Origin: an uncultured Spirochaetales bacterium
GTDB lineage: Bacteria > Spirochaetota > Spirochaetia > Sphaerochaetales > Sphaerochaetaceae
Assembly (NCBI GenBank): GCA_949282255.1
Contig: CASDPA010000016.1
Coordinates: 1 to 46,946, forward strand
Length of the DNA stretch: 46,946 nucleotides
Direction: 5' to 3'
A model generated the notes under the pieces. That model saw only the letters and a list, made by a program, of their open reading frames with translations. It ran no database searches and had not been told where the DNA came from. The first letter of the stretch is position 1, and the number at the start of each line of letters is the position of its first letter. The position numbers and the translations under genes were made by a program. Below, in pieces: positions 8,306 through 16,927 of this stretch.

Positions 8306-9560
8306 GATAAAAACAGGAAACAACTATAATATCGATATTTACCCACATTTGGAAAACGCCGTCAGAGGTCTGCTCACCGGTCTTGTGACGGCGCCTTTCA
8401 TCACATTGTTTGCAAACATGGTCCACTTTACGACCGTATTCAACACTGAGCACCGGTTCCTCATCCTTTTTCTCCCGGCAGGGGCCGCTATAATCCTTTT
8501 CACGTATTCGCGATTCGGAGCTTCAAGCAAGAAAATAACAAGCACTGCGATAAAGGAGATCCATCAGGCTGAAGACAACGAGGATATCAGCGAGGCTGAC
8601 AAGCTTATAACCCCAGGCATGGGAATCATATCCTTTTTCACAGCAGGACTCAGTCACCTTCTTGGTGCATCTGTAGGAAAAGAAGGTGCCGGGGTGCAGA
8701 TCGGTTTTACATGCGCAAGCACGATGAGCCATCTTGAAAGAAAGGTACGGGGCTCAAGCCGTTTGGATTATTATCTGATGAGCGGATCTGCCGCAGCCTT
8801 CTCCTCTCTTTTTTCCGCTCCTGTTGCAGGAACGCTTTTTGGCGCACACCTGGCCAGCCCCAAGCTCAGCAGGATGGATGCCTACCTGCCCTGTTTGGTC
8901 AGCTCCTTCACATCAAACATGGTCTCACAGGCCTTGCATATCCATGTGATTGGAATACCTGCTTTTACCCCTATGGAATTGAACAGCACAAATTTCTTAT
9001 CTGTTTTTCTTATTGCCGTACTAGTCGGCTTTGCAAGCAACCTTACCTGCCAGATGCTGGAATTTTTCAAAGAAAGGATGAATAGTCTCTATTCCTTCAA
9101 TAAATATCTGAAGGTGATCATCCCCGCTCTTTTATTGACGCTTTTTTCTCTTGCCGTATTCTTCGTTTCCGGCAATTTCAGCTACAATGGCCTTTCTTCC
9201 GATCTGATTTCCAAAGCGGTTCTGGGAGAAAGCAACATATACGATTTCCTTGTCAAGACCGTTCTTGTCCTTTTGTCCTTGTCTGCTGGATTCCAAGGAG
9301 GTGAAGTGGTCCCATTGCTTGTACTCGGCGCAACACTTTCTGCATCAGTGGCAGAAGCATTCATGCTTCCGGTTGCCCCCTTGGCGGTGCTTGGTGCGGT
9401 CGGATTCCTATCAGGAGGCATGAAGCTTCCTCTTGTGACGTTTTTCCTTGGCATGGAACTTTTTGGATATAACGAACCTCGGCTGCTTTTTGTCATGACT
9501 GTCGTATCCTTCCTTTCAAGCGGTAAAAGCGGAATTTATTCACAGCAGCGTGTAATTTAA
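8271..9560 (+). CDS. CLC-family anion/proton antiporter, fluoride-type-like
   Basis: 429 aa integral membrane protein with about ten hydrophobic segments. Key CLC motifs are GKEGAGVQIG (residues 136-145, with the gating Glu at 138), FSAPVAGTLFGAHL (about 181-194) and GFQGGEVVPLLVLGA (about 340-354). The last has GGEVxP where ordinary chloride CLCs have a GGxFxP form, and NGLS replaces the usual later motif. To my knowledge this pattern belongs to the CLC-F branch, which exports fluoride in exchange for protons. ATG 8271 lies inside the end of the TPR gene (35-base overlap) with only a weak GGA upstream; no other good start exists before the first CLC helix. No fluoride riboswitch was recognised upstream. 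CLC membership is firm, fluoride specificity is an inference. Confidence 0.82.
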   Translation: MKSLRGSEKSPEIKTGNNYNIDIYPHLENAVRGLLTGLVTAPFITLFANMVHFTTVFNTEHRFLILFLPAGAAIILFTYSRFGASSKKITSTAIKEIHQAEDNEDISEADKLITPGMGIISFFTAGLSHLLGASVGKEGAGVQIGFTCASTMSHLERKVRGSSRLDYYLMSGSAAAFSSLFSAPVAGTLFGAHLASPKLSRMDAYLPCLVSSFTSNMVSQALHIHVIGIPAFTPMELNSTNFLSVFLIAVLVGFASNLTCQMLEFFKERMNSLYSFNKYLKVIIPALLLTLFSLAVFFVSGNFSYNGLSSDLISKAVLGESNIYDFLVKTVLVLLSLSAGFQGGEVVPLLVLGATLSASVAEAFMLPVAPLAVLGAVGFLSGGMKLPLVTFFLGMELFGYNEPRLLFVMTVVSFLSSGKSGIYSQQRVI

Positions 9561-9569
9561 AAAAAGAGA

Positions 9570-9619
9570 TTGACGGAAGCCTGTATTTATATTAACATAT
9601 GAACAGATATTCATATGTT
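9570..9619 (+). promoter_or_regulatory. Promoter with SmtB/CzrA-type operator of the zinc ATPase gene
   Basis: -35 TTGACG (9570-9575), a 17-base spacer and -10 TAACAT (9593-9598). Overlapping the -10 and the start point is an inverted repeat: AACATATGAA (9594-9603), 6 bases, TTCATATGTT (9610-9619). Written as 12-2-12 it has 11 of 12 positions paired and contains ATATGAAC/ATTCATAT, the known operator form of ArsR/SmtB zinc and cadmium sensors. A repressor here would block RNA polymerase until metal is bound. Confidence 0.88.
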
Positions 9620-9633
9620 CAATGGAGAATCCA

Positions 9634-12225
9634 ATGCACCAATATACCTACAGGCTGAAAAAGGATATCGATGAAAACTGTTTTAAACCCAATTACTATT
9701 ATAAGAGACAGGGAGATTTCATTACCATTGAAAGCGATAAAAAAAGAAGCGAAATAACAAAGCAATTGCTCGATTCGAAAGTAATTATAGAGCCAAAAAC
9801 AATTACACTGGATGTAGAGGCCGATTGCATAGGCTGTCTGAACAAGGTTGAATTCATGCTGAAAAAACATCCATTAATTGAAGATGCGAGCTTCGATTTT
9901 GAAAGAAAAAAGCTTACTGTTTCCGGTTACATGAGTGAAGAAGAGATAAAGCATGAGGTAGTAAAAGTAGATAAAAACATTTCTTTTCATTCAAAGAAAA
10001 AAAGGATGAGAATATGTGCAACAATCGATTGCCCTTCATGCGCCAAAAAGGTTGAAAGAGCGTTAAACAGGCATGAGGGAATAAAAAATGCAGTATTTGA
10101 TTTTGAAAGAAAAACAATCAGCCTTACAACCGATCTTGATGAAAAGGAAGTGAAGGATATATGCAAAAAAACCGATGAGGACATAATCTTTTTGGAAAAA
10201 GAAAAAAACTACGAACTCAAGGTGAAAATCGACTGCGCAGATTGTGCACGCAAGGTTGAAGAGGCTCTAAAGAGGACAAAAGGGATAGAAAATGCGAATT
10301 TCAACTATCAAAAGGGCAGATTGACAGTTTCAGGGATCCTGCCATTGGAGGATATAAAAAGGATTTGCAAACAGGTTGAGGAAGATATCGAGTTCATCGA
10401 TGATGAGAAAAAGGAAAGAAAAGGTATTGATCAAATCTTGGTGAGAATACTGCTGGCTGCCATGCTCTTTTTCGTCTCAAAATTACTTGCAGTCCCCTAC
10501 CTTGCCATTTTGGCCTATGTCATTGCAGGCTACGATGTTCTCCTAAAAGCTTTAAGAAACATCATCAAAGGAAGAGTGTTTGATGAAAACTTCCTGATGA
10601 GTATTGCAACAATCGGGGCTCTCTTCATTTCCAGCTATGAGGAAGCCGCAGGAGTCATGATTTTCTACCAGATCGGAGAATATTTCCAGCAAAAAGCTGT
10701 TGCCAGAAGCAGAAAAAGGATCGGTGATCTGATGGACATGACCGAAGAATATGTCACGGTACTTGATGATGGCATGGAGAAGGTTGTAAAGCCTGAAGAA
10801 GTTAAAATCAATGAAGTGATAAAAATCAAAAGCGGTGAAAAGGTCGCTTTGGATTGCACCATATTGGAAGGGACTTCCTTTTTGGATAAAAGGGCGCTTA
10901 CAGGAGAAAGCATACCGGTTAAAGCCTCTCAAGGCGATTATGTGATGAGCGGAAGCATAAACGGGCAGGGAATATTGACAGCAAGAGTCCTAAAGACATA
11001 CCAGGACAGCACCGCAAGCAGAATAAAAGACCTGATGGATTCAAGCAGTACAAAAAAAGCCAAAAGCGAACGGTTCATAACCAGGTTCAGCAGATATTAT
11101 ACACCAGCAGTGTGCCTTATTGCTTTACTGGTGGCCGTTTTGATCCCTTTCCTCACAGGAGCGGATGCAAAAACCGGAATCTACAGGGCATTGAACCTTT
11201 TGGTGATCTCATGTCCATGCGCCCTCGTGCTTTCAATCCCCCTTTCCTATTTTGCCGCTATAGGAAGCTTTGCAAAAAATCAGATTCTTGTTAAGAACGC
11301 AGAAGGAATCGAAAAGCTTTCGAAGGTTAAAACAGTTGCCTTCGACAAGACCGGCACGCTCACAAAAGGCAACTTCAGGGTCATAAACATTAAAGCGCAC
11401 AACAAAAATGATGAAGAGCTTCTACTCATTGCCGCAAGCTTGGAAAAGGAAAGCAGCCATCCTGTTGCCCACTCCATTCTTGATGCATACAAAGGCAAAT
11501 CATTTCTTAGGGCTGAGGATGTGAGGGAAATTCCAGGCATAGGCCTTGAAGGGACTATAGACGGCATCAGATACCGGATTGGAAAGACAGGATGCACGGA
11601 AAGGCTTGGAAAAGATGATTTTGGAACTGTATGCCATGTTGAAAAAGACGGAATATGCATGGGCTACATTGTAATCCGTGACGAAATAAAGGAAGAGAGC
11701 GAAAACGCAATCAGAAGGCTTAAAAAGCTTGGTGTAGAAAAGACCGTCATGCTCAGCGGGGATAATGCCGCGTCTGCCTGCAGAATCGGAAGAAAGCTGC
11801 ATATTGACGAGATCCACTCATCTCTGATGCCGGAGCAGAAGCTCGAGGAGCTCGACAAGCTGATAAAGGAAAACAGCCCGGTATGCTATGTTGGGGACGG
11901 AATGAATGATGCTCCTGCGCTTATGAGAGCTGATATCGGTGTTGCCATGGGAGGAGTCGGAAGCGATGCCGCGATAGAGGCGGCGGACGCGGTTATAATG
12001 AACGACGATCTGAATAAGCTTGCAGATGCCGTTGAAATAGCAAAAAGAACGCAGAAAATAGTCATGGAAAACATCATTTTATCTCTTGGAATAAAAATTG
12101 CTGTAATGCTGTTTTCCATCATAGGACTGGCTGACATGTGGCTTGCAGTTTTTGCGGATACGGGCGTATGCTTCATCGCTGTGCTCAATGCCATGAGAGC
12201 AATGAGATTGAAAAAACAAATTTGA
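9634..12225 (+). CDS. zntA: P1B-type ATPase exporting Zn2+/Cd2+/Pb2+ with three HMA domains
   Basis: 863 aa cation-exporting ATPase of the inner membrane. A roughly 50-residue N-terminal extension is followed by three tandem HMA domains with metal-binding CIGC, CPSC and CADC. Catalytic motifs follow in order: TGES (actuator), SCPCAL (membrane metal site), DKTGTLT (phosphorylated Asp), SSHP and GDGMNDAP. The last TM reads MWLAVFADTG, as in ZntA-type (P1B-2) pumps where the Asp helps bind Zn, Cd or Pb; copper pumps differ here. Start: an ATG at 9622 is in frame, but GGAG sits 6 bases before ATG 9634, so the later start is preferred. Control by an SmtB-type repressor is indicated by the operator upstream. 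Three HMA domains are more than the one usual in ZntA, and their similar wording suggests internal duplication. Confidence 0.92.
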   Translation: MHQYTYRLKKDIDENCFKPNYYYKRQGDFITIESDKKRSEITKQLLDSKVIIEPKTITLDVEADCIGCLNKVEFMLKKHPLIEDASFDFERKKLTVSGYMSEEEIKHEVVKVDKNISFHSKKKRMRICATIDCPSCAKKVERALNRHEGIKNAVFDFERKTISLTTDLDEKEVKDICKKTDEDIIFLEKEKNYELKVKIDCADCARKVEEALKRTKGIENANFNYQKGRLTVSGILPLEDIKRICKQVEEDIEFIDDEKKERKGIDQILVRILLAAMLFFVSKLLAVPYLAILAYVIAGYDVLLKALRNIIKGRVFDENFLMSIATIGALFISSYEEAAGVMIFYQIGEYFQQKAVARSRKRIGDLMDMTEEYVTVLDDGMEKVVKPEEVKINEVIKIKSGEKVALDCTILEGTSFLDKRALTGESIPVKASQGDYVMSGSINGQGILTARVLKTYQDSTASRIKDLMDSSSTKKAKSERFITRFSRYYTPAVCLIALLVAVLIPFLTGADAKTGIYRALNLLVISCPCALVLSIPLSYFAAIGSFAKNQILVKNAEGIEKLSKVKTVAFDKTGTLTKGNFRVINIKAHNKNDEELLLIAASLEKESSHPVAHSILDAYKGKSFLRAEDVREIPGIGLEGTIDGIRYRIGKTGCTERLGKDDFGTVCHVEKDGICMGYIVIRDEIKEESENAIRRLKKLGVEKTVMLSGDNAASACRIGRKLHIDEIHSSLMPEQKLEELDKLIKENSPVCYVGDGMNDAPALMRADIGVAMGGVGSDAAIEAADAVIMNDDLNKLADAVEIAKRTQKIVMENIILSLGIKIAVMLFSIIGLADMWLAVFADTGVCFIAVLNAMRAMRLKKQI

Positions 12226-12258
12226 GTGATCCGACATGTTACAGATCCTTTCCGGTGG

Positions 12259-12287
12259 TTCACAAAAACAAGGAATATTGCTAAACT
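12259..12287 (+). promoter_or_regulatory. Promoter of the EF-G gene (probably leaderless)
   Basis: TTCACA (12259-12264), a 17-base spacer, then TAAACT (12282-12287). Seven bases later comes ATG 12295, with no Shine-Dalgarno between, so transcription should start at or next to the start codon. Confidence 0.55.
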
Positions 12288-12294
12288 TTTTTGC

Positions 12295-14319
12295 ATGGAC
12301 GAGAACCTGATAAGAAACATAGGCATCATGGCGCATATCGATGCCGGGAAAACGACAACCACCGAAAGAATACTCTTTTACACAGGGGAAAATCACCGCA
12401 TAGGTGAAGTTGACAACGGGGAAGCGACCATGGACTGGATGCAGCAGGAGCAGGACCGTGGAATAACGATCACAAGTGCGGCAACCACATGTTTTTGGAA
12501 AAATCATCAGATAAACATAATTGATACTCCGGGCCACGTGGATTTCACTGCGGAGGTGGAAAGGTCGCTCAGGGTTCTAGACGGGGCGGTAGCGGTGTTT
12601 TGTGCTGTAGGCGGTGTAGAACCGCAAACAGAGACGGTCTGGCGTCAGGCTGATACCTATTCCGTTCCAAGAATCGCATTCGTCAACAAGATGGATCGCC
12701 TTGGAGCTGATTTCTATTCGGTTCTCAGCCAGATGGTTAAGAAGCTGGGGGCAAACCCATGCCCGCTCTTCATTCCAGTAGGCAGTGAGAATGGTTTTTC
12801 TGGAGTGATAGATCTTTTGAAAATGCGCTATGTCACATTTTCGGGGGATCAGGGAGAGCAAATCATATATTCCGACATTCCTGAAGAGATGGTGGAAAAA
12901 GCTGCAGAATGGAGAGAAAAGCTTATCGACCAGGTCTCCTCTTTTTCCGATGAGATTACAGAGCTCTATTTTGAAGGTGCGCAAATTCCGGATGAATTGA
13001 TTAGGAAAACGATCAGAAAGGCAACTTTGGAGCGCACTCTTATGCCTGTTTTCGTCGGTTCTTCCCTTAAAAACATTGGAGTGCAAACGCTTTTGGATGG
13101 AATTGTGGACTTCCTTCCCTCCCCTGTTGAAATGCCAGCCATTGAAGCCGTGAATAACAAAAACGGCAAGAGCGTCGAGGTTACGCACAGTCCTAATGCA
13201 AATCTGGAAGCCCTTATTTTCAAAATTCAGGTCGATCCGCAGGCAGGAGCGATGTGTTTTGTCCGTGTATACTCAGGAGTGCTGAAAAAAGGTGTAGCAG
13301 TATATAATGCGACAAAGGAAAAGAAAGAAAGGATAAACCGCCTGCTCAGAATGCATGCCGACAGAAGTGAGGAGCTCTCAGAAATAAAGGCTGGGGATAT
13401 CGGGGTGATAATCGGCTTCAAGCAGGCTCAGACAGGGGATACCATAGCAACAGAAAGTGCTCCGTATCTTCTGGAGAAAATGATATTCCCCAAGCCGGTC
13501 ATAACGATTGCCATAGAACCAAAGACAACGGATGCGCAGGACAAGCTGAAGAAAGCATTGGAGATGCTTGCCATGGAAGATCCGACGTTCACATACAAAG
13601 ATGATCAGGAAACAGGCCAGCTTGTTATTTCTGGAATGGGTGAACTGCATCTGGATGTTCTTGTCACCAGAATTACTAAGGAAATGAAAATTGATGCAAG
13701 GGTTGGAAATCCACAGGTAACCTACCGTGAATCGATCCTTTCGGAGGCGGTTGCAGAAGAAAAGTTTGATCGTATGATCGCAAACAAAGAGAACACTGCT
13801 TCCGTCACGATCAAGGTCAGACCCTTGGGCCAAGGCTCTGACAATGTCTGCAAAATAAGCGCAAAGACAAGGGATGTGCCGGAAGAGATTATTGCGGCCA
13901 TGAGAGCAGGTATAGAAGGTGCGCTTTCAAGTGGAATAAAGTTCGGGTATGAATGTACCGGGATCGAAGCTGACATCACAAGCTTCAGCTATGATGAATT
14001 GACATCCACACCGTTTGCTTTCACCTCTTGTGCCGCCACCGCTTTCGACAAGGCCTGTACACAAGCCGGACCGGTTTTGATGGAACCTGTGATGAAGGTC
14101 CAGGTCTCAAGCCCCTCCGAATATATCGGCGAAGTGATAGGTTCAATAACACAAAGGATGGGCATTGTTGAATCGATGGAGTCAAAGGTCGGAGGGGATG
14201 TTGTCAATGCTCAGGTCCCTCTTGCGAAAATGTTCGGTTACACCACAGTTCTCAGGTCGGCAACCCAGGGGCGTGGATCGTTTTCGATGGAGTTTTCGCA
14301 TTACGCACAGAAATCCTGA
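12295..14319 (+). CDS. fusA: Elongation factor G (EF-G paralogue)
   Basis: 674 aa translational GTPase that moves tRNAs and mRNA on the ribosome or, for some paralogues, splits ribosomes at recycling. G motifs: [15 protein letters not shown] (G1), RGITIT (G2), DTPGHVDF (G3), NKMD (G4). Domains II-V follow, with GMGELHLDV in domain III and domain IV from about residue 455. Spirochaetes carry several EF-G types (EF-G I, spdEFG1, spdEFG2, EF-G II), and I cannot tell from reading which one this is; it is not the EF-G II type. A GTG start 23 codons earlier is open, but the family begins at [14 protein letters not shown]. It stands apart from the str operon (no rpsL or rpsG nearby), which favours a paralogue. 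Confidence 0.9.
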   Translation: MDENLIRNIGIMAHIDAGKTTTTERILFYTGENHRIGEVDNGEATMDWMQQEQDRGITITSAATTCFWKNHQINIIDTPGHVDFTAEVERSLRVLDGAVAVFCAVGGVEPQTETVWRQADTYSVPRIAFVNKMDRLGADFYSVLSQMVKKLGANPCPLFIPVGSENGFSGVIDLLKMRYVTFSGDQGEQIIYSDIPEEMVEKAAEWREKLIDQVSSFSDEITELYFEGAQIPDELIRKTIRKATLERTLMPVFVGSSLKNIGVQTLLDGIVDFLPSPVEMPAIEAVNNKNGKSVEVTHSPNANLEALIFKIQVDPQAGAMCFVRVYSGVLKKGVAVYNATKEKKERINRLLRMHADRSEELSEIKAGDIGVIIGFKQAQTGDTIATESAPYLLEKMIFPKPVITIAIEPKTTDAQDKLKKALEMLAMEDPTFTYKDDQETGQLVISGMGELHLDVLVTRITKEMKIDARVGNPQVTYRESILSEAVAEEKFDRMIANKENTASVTIKVRPLGQGSDNVCKISAKTRDVPEEIIAAMRAGIEGALSSGIKFGYECTGIEADITSFSYDELTSTPFAFTSCAATAFDKACTQAGPVLMEPVMKVQVSSPSEYIGEVIGSITQRMGIVESMESKVGGDVVNAQVPLAKMFGYTTVLRSATQGRGSFSMEFSHYAQKS

Positions 14320-14328
14320 TTGCAGGAT
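14313..14328 (+). terminator. Weak hairpin after the EF-G gene
   Basis: ATCCTG / CAGGAT with a 4-base loop spans the stop codon of the EF-G gene. The following sequence has only short T runs, so any termination would be partial. Confidence 0.3.
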
Positions 14329-14329
14329 C

Positions 14330-14342
14330 TAATTTGTTAACG
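14330..14342 (+). promoter_or_regulatory. Candidate -10 region and operator of the XRE gene
   Basis: The 13-mer TAATTTGTTAACG contains a -10-like TAATTT and a GTTAAC palindrome. A closely similar 13-mer (TAATCTGTTAACA) covers the -10 of the downstream EF-G II promoter at 14761-14773. The shared element suggests one regulator acting at both sites, most simply the XRE protein itself. Confidence 0.4.
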
Positions 14343-14364
14343 TAGCATCTAGGAGAATGTCAAC

Positions 14365-14685
14365 ATGGAAAAAGTTAGCAATTTGCAAGAAATTTTTGCA
14401 AACAACCTCAAGCACAAGAGAAAGAAAAAAGGTCTTACACAAGCCAAGCTTGCAGACCTCGTAGGAGTCTCGACATCGTTTATTACTGAAATCGAAACAG
14501 CCAGAAAGGCTCCATCGTTTCAAACGATAGAAAAAATAGCATCTGTTCTTGAAACGCCTGCATGGACGCTTTTCAGTGAATATAGCGATATAAAATCGCA
14601 AAGCGATAACAACGACAGCCAGGAGCTTATGAGATTCCTGCTGAAAAACAAGATCAGTGACATAATCGAAGAAGTCATCAAATGA
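14365..14685 (+). CDS. XRE-family transcriptional regulator
   Basis: 106 aa DNA-binding protein. Residues about 12-66 form a Cro/C1-type helix-turn-helix (KGLTQAKLADLVGVSTSFIT with the recognition helix after VGVS). The C-terminal 35 residues are charged and helical, likely for dimerisation. AGGAG lies 9 bases before the ATG. It sits alone between two EF-G-family genes and is closed by its own terminator. A sequence element shared between its upstream region and the EF-G II promoter makes autoregulation plus control of EF-G II plausible, though unproven. Confidence 0.85.
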   Translation: MEKVSNLQEIFANNLKHKRKKKGLTQAKLADLVGVSTSFITEIETARKAPSFQTIEKIASVLETPAWTLFSEYSDIKSQSDNNDSQELMRFLLKNKISDIIEEVIK

Positions 14686-14689
14686 CTCA

Positions 14690-14712
14690 AGCCCGCTTAT
14701 GCGGGTTTTTTT
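14690..14712 (+). terminator. Intrinsic terminator of the XRE gene
   Basis: CCCGC, TTAT, GCGGG followed by seven T residues, just after the XRE stop codon. Confidence 0.9.
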
Positions 14713-14737
14713 ATGCGCGTGCGCGTTCTAAAAAAAT

Positions 14738-14766
14738 TTGACATATGATTGCTGAACATTTAATCT
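14738..14766 (+). promoter_or_regulatory. Promoter of the EF-G II-like gene
   Basis: Perfect -35 TTGACA (14738-14743), a 17-base spacer and -10 TAATCT (14761-14766). The transcript has a leader of about 30 bases with an AAAGGAGG Shine-Dalgarno. The -10 lies inside the motif shared with the XRE upstream region. Confidence 0.85.
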
Positions 14767-14803
14767 GTTAACAAGCTTTAATTTTTCAAAAGGAGGAAAA
14801 TTC

Positions 14804-16879
14804 ATGAGCGTAGACACCAAAGATATCAGGAATGTCGCAGTCATCGGCCATAACGGTACGGGAAAGACCAACCTGATAGAACAGATGCTTTTCTATTCGG
14901 GTATTCTTTCCCGTGCCGAGACAGTGGACAGTGGCAAGACCACAAGCGATTACACAGAAGAAGAGATTCAGAGAAAGATTTCAGTACACACCACCCTTTC
15001 CAGCATGGCTTGGGATGGAAGAACGCTCAATATACTCGATACCCCGGGAACCGCCGACTTCATAGGGGAAGCGATTTGTGCATTCAGGGCTTGCGAGGCG
15101 GCGCTCATGATCGTCGATGGCCGTGAAGGCGCACAGATAGAGACGATCAAGCTATGGAGAAGACTTGACGAGAGAAATAAACCGCGCGCAGTTTTCATCA
15201 ACAAGATGGATAAGGAGCGCGCAAGCTATAGACATGTTATCGATTCGCTCGAGAGCGAGTTCGATGCCCACTTCGTACCGGTAGTCATGGCCCTTGGTGA
15301 AGCTGAAGAATTCCATGGAGTCATCAATCTTATCGAAAACCAGGCATATGAATGCCATGAAGGCGGGAAGGAAACCGCCATGGAAATCCCGGAAAAGTAT
15401 ACTGCAGTCGTAGAGGATTTCAGGGGCAGACTGATCGAGAATGCCGCAGAAGGAGCCGACGACCTTATTGAAAAATACTTTGAAGAAGGCACTCTTTCTT
15501 CCGACGATATCAGACGTGGCTTGAGGGAAGGACTTAAAGAGAACCGTATCGTACCTGTATTCTGTGGCGCAACCGACAAGGGTGCGGGTATCACATCCCT
15601 TCTCAACTTCATAAAGAACAACTTCCCATCCCCGCTTGGAATGCCTGAATTCATTATCGGCCGCGAGGGAGAAGAGACTACTCTTGCCATCAACCCGGAA
15701 GGCCCCGTTTCGGCATACTGCTTCAAGACAACACTTGACCAATTTTCTGGAAAGATGAGCTTTATCAAGGTTGTTACAGGAATAATCACTCCTGAAACAG
15801 ATATCTACAACCCGGAACTTGCAAAGAAGGCCAAGTTTGGAAAGCTTTATCGTGCGGTAGGAAAAAAGCTAATTGAAACGGATTCCCTCCAGGCTGGAGA
15901 CATCGGAATCGTCACAAAGTGCGATATAGCATACACCAATGCCACATTCACAGCAGGACCGGAATTCAAGAGACGCTTCCGCCCGCTCCGACTCCCCCAG
16001 CCCATCTATCAGCTTGCAATCAGTGCGGACGACAAGAAGAGCGAAGACAAGATGAACGATGCCCTTCACCGCATTGCAGAAGAAGATCTCACCTTCCAGG
16101 TAAGCTATAATGAGGAAACCAAGGAATCGATCATTGGAGGAATGGGAGAGCTCCATATCAACATGATCCTCGATAAGATCCGTGACAAGCAGAAGGTTGT
16201 GATCCATACCCGCACTCCGAAGATCGCCTATCGCGAAACCATTACCAAAAAGAGTGGACTTGCTGAGTATTCCCACAAGAAGCAGTCCGGTGGACATGGA
16301 CAATTCGGACGTGTCGTCATCGAAATCGAACCGATTGAAAGAGGAAAGTATTACGAGTTCAACAACGTCATAAAGGGAGGAGCGGTCAGCAAGGGCTATA
16401 TTCCTGGAATTGAAAAGGGTCTTCATGAAAAGATGGAGGAAGGGTATCTTGCAGGCTATCCTCTTGTAGATATCGGAATCACCCTTTCAGATGGTAAGGA
16501 GCATCCTGTAGACTCGTCGGAAATGGCGTTCAAGCTTGCTGCGAAAGGAGCTATGGAAATCGCGCTTTCCAAAGCAGGCTGCGTGCTGCTTGAGCCGTTC
16601 ATGAAGCTTGAGGTGTTCATAGACCAGGAATATCTCGGTGCGATCCTTTCCGACCTTTCCAGCAAGAGAGGAAGAGTCCTTGGGCAAGAAGAGAAAGGAC
16701 ACCTTGTGGCTGTCAAGGCTGAGGTGCCGATGGCAGAACTAAGAAACTACGCAATAGACCTTAAGAGCATGACAAGTGGAACCGGAAGCTTCGAGCTTGA
16801 ATTCGATCACTACGAGACACTCAACGGAAAGCTTGCCGACGATGTCATCGCCGAGGCCAAGAAAGAGAAGGAAGCCTGA
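14804..16879 (+). CDS. EF-G II-like translational GTPase
   Basis: 691 aa. G1 is GHNGTGKTNLIEQML, G3 DTPGTADF and G4 NKMD; the G2 loop reads KISVHTTL in place of the canonical RGITI. These differences, and the IGHNGTGKT start, match the EF-G II subfamily, whose cellular role is poorly known. Domains II-V are present: GMGELHINMILDK in domain III and a domain IV with KKQSGGHGQFG. The gene has its own strong promoter, unlike the upstream EF-G, and a strong Shine-Dalgarno. Its convergent neighbour is trmB, with a shared hairpin between them. EF-G family membership is certain; the subfamily name is a confident but eye-made assignment. Confidence 0.88.
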   Translation: MSVDTKDIRNVAVIGHNGTGKTNLIEQMLFYSGILSRAETVDSGKTTSDYTEEEIQRKISVHTTLSSMAWDGRTLNILDTPGTADFIGEAICAFRACEAALMIVDGREGAQIETIKLWRRLDERNKPRAVFINKMDKERASYRHVIDSLESEFDAHFVPVVMALGEAEEFHGVINLIENQAYECHEGGKETAMEIPEKYTAVVEDFRGRLIENAAEGADDLIEKYFEEGTLSSDDIRRGLREGLKENRIVPVFCGATDKGAGITSLLNFIKNNFPSPLGMPEFIIGREGEETTLAINPEGPVSAYCFKTTLDQFSGKMSFIKVVTGIITPETDIYNPELAKKAKFGKLYRAVGKKLIETDSLQAGDIGIVTKCDIAYTNATFTAGPEFKRRFRPLRLPQPIYQLAISADDKKSEDKMNDALHRIAEEDLTFQVSYNEETKESIIGGMGELHINMILDKIRDKQKVVIHTRTPKIAYRETITKKSGLAEYSHKKQSGGHGQFGRVVIEIEPIERGKYYEFNNVIKGGAVSKGYIPGIEKGLHEKMEEGYLAGYPLVDIGITLSDGKEHPVDSSEMAFKLAAKGAMEIALSKAGCVLLEPFMKLEVFIDQEYLGAILSDLSSKRGRVLGQEEKGHLVAVKAEVPMAELRNYAIDLKSMTSGTGSFELEFDHYETLNGKLADDVIAEAKKEKEA

Positions 16880-16896
16880 GCTTCCGCCCTTTATGA

Positions 16897-16923
16897 GAAA
16901 GCCGGTCGAAATGACCGGCTTTC
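16897..16923. terminator. Bidirectional hairpin between EF-G II and trmB
   Basis: An 11-bp perfect stem (GAAAGCCGGTC / GACCGGCTTTC) with a 5-base loop lies between convergent genes. The T tracts are short on both strands, so it is a fair but not classical terminator for either. Confidence 0.65.
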
Positions 16924-16927
16924 TGCA

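Noticed and set aside
9622-9633. Earlier ATG for the zinc ATPase
   Set aside because: The GGAG ribosome site overlaps this ATG and is correctly spaced for the ATG at 9634.
14343-14348. TAGCAT as the -10 of the XRE gene, with TTGCAG 17 bases upstream
   Set aside because: The transcript would begin at or after the AGGAG Shine-Dalgarno, so the more upstream TAATTT fits better.
14713-14730. GCGCGTGCGCG stretch as a regulatory palindrome
   Set aside because: Short alternating purine-pyrimidine run directly after a terminator, not positioned on any promoter element.
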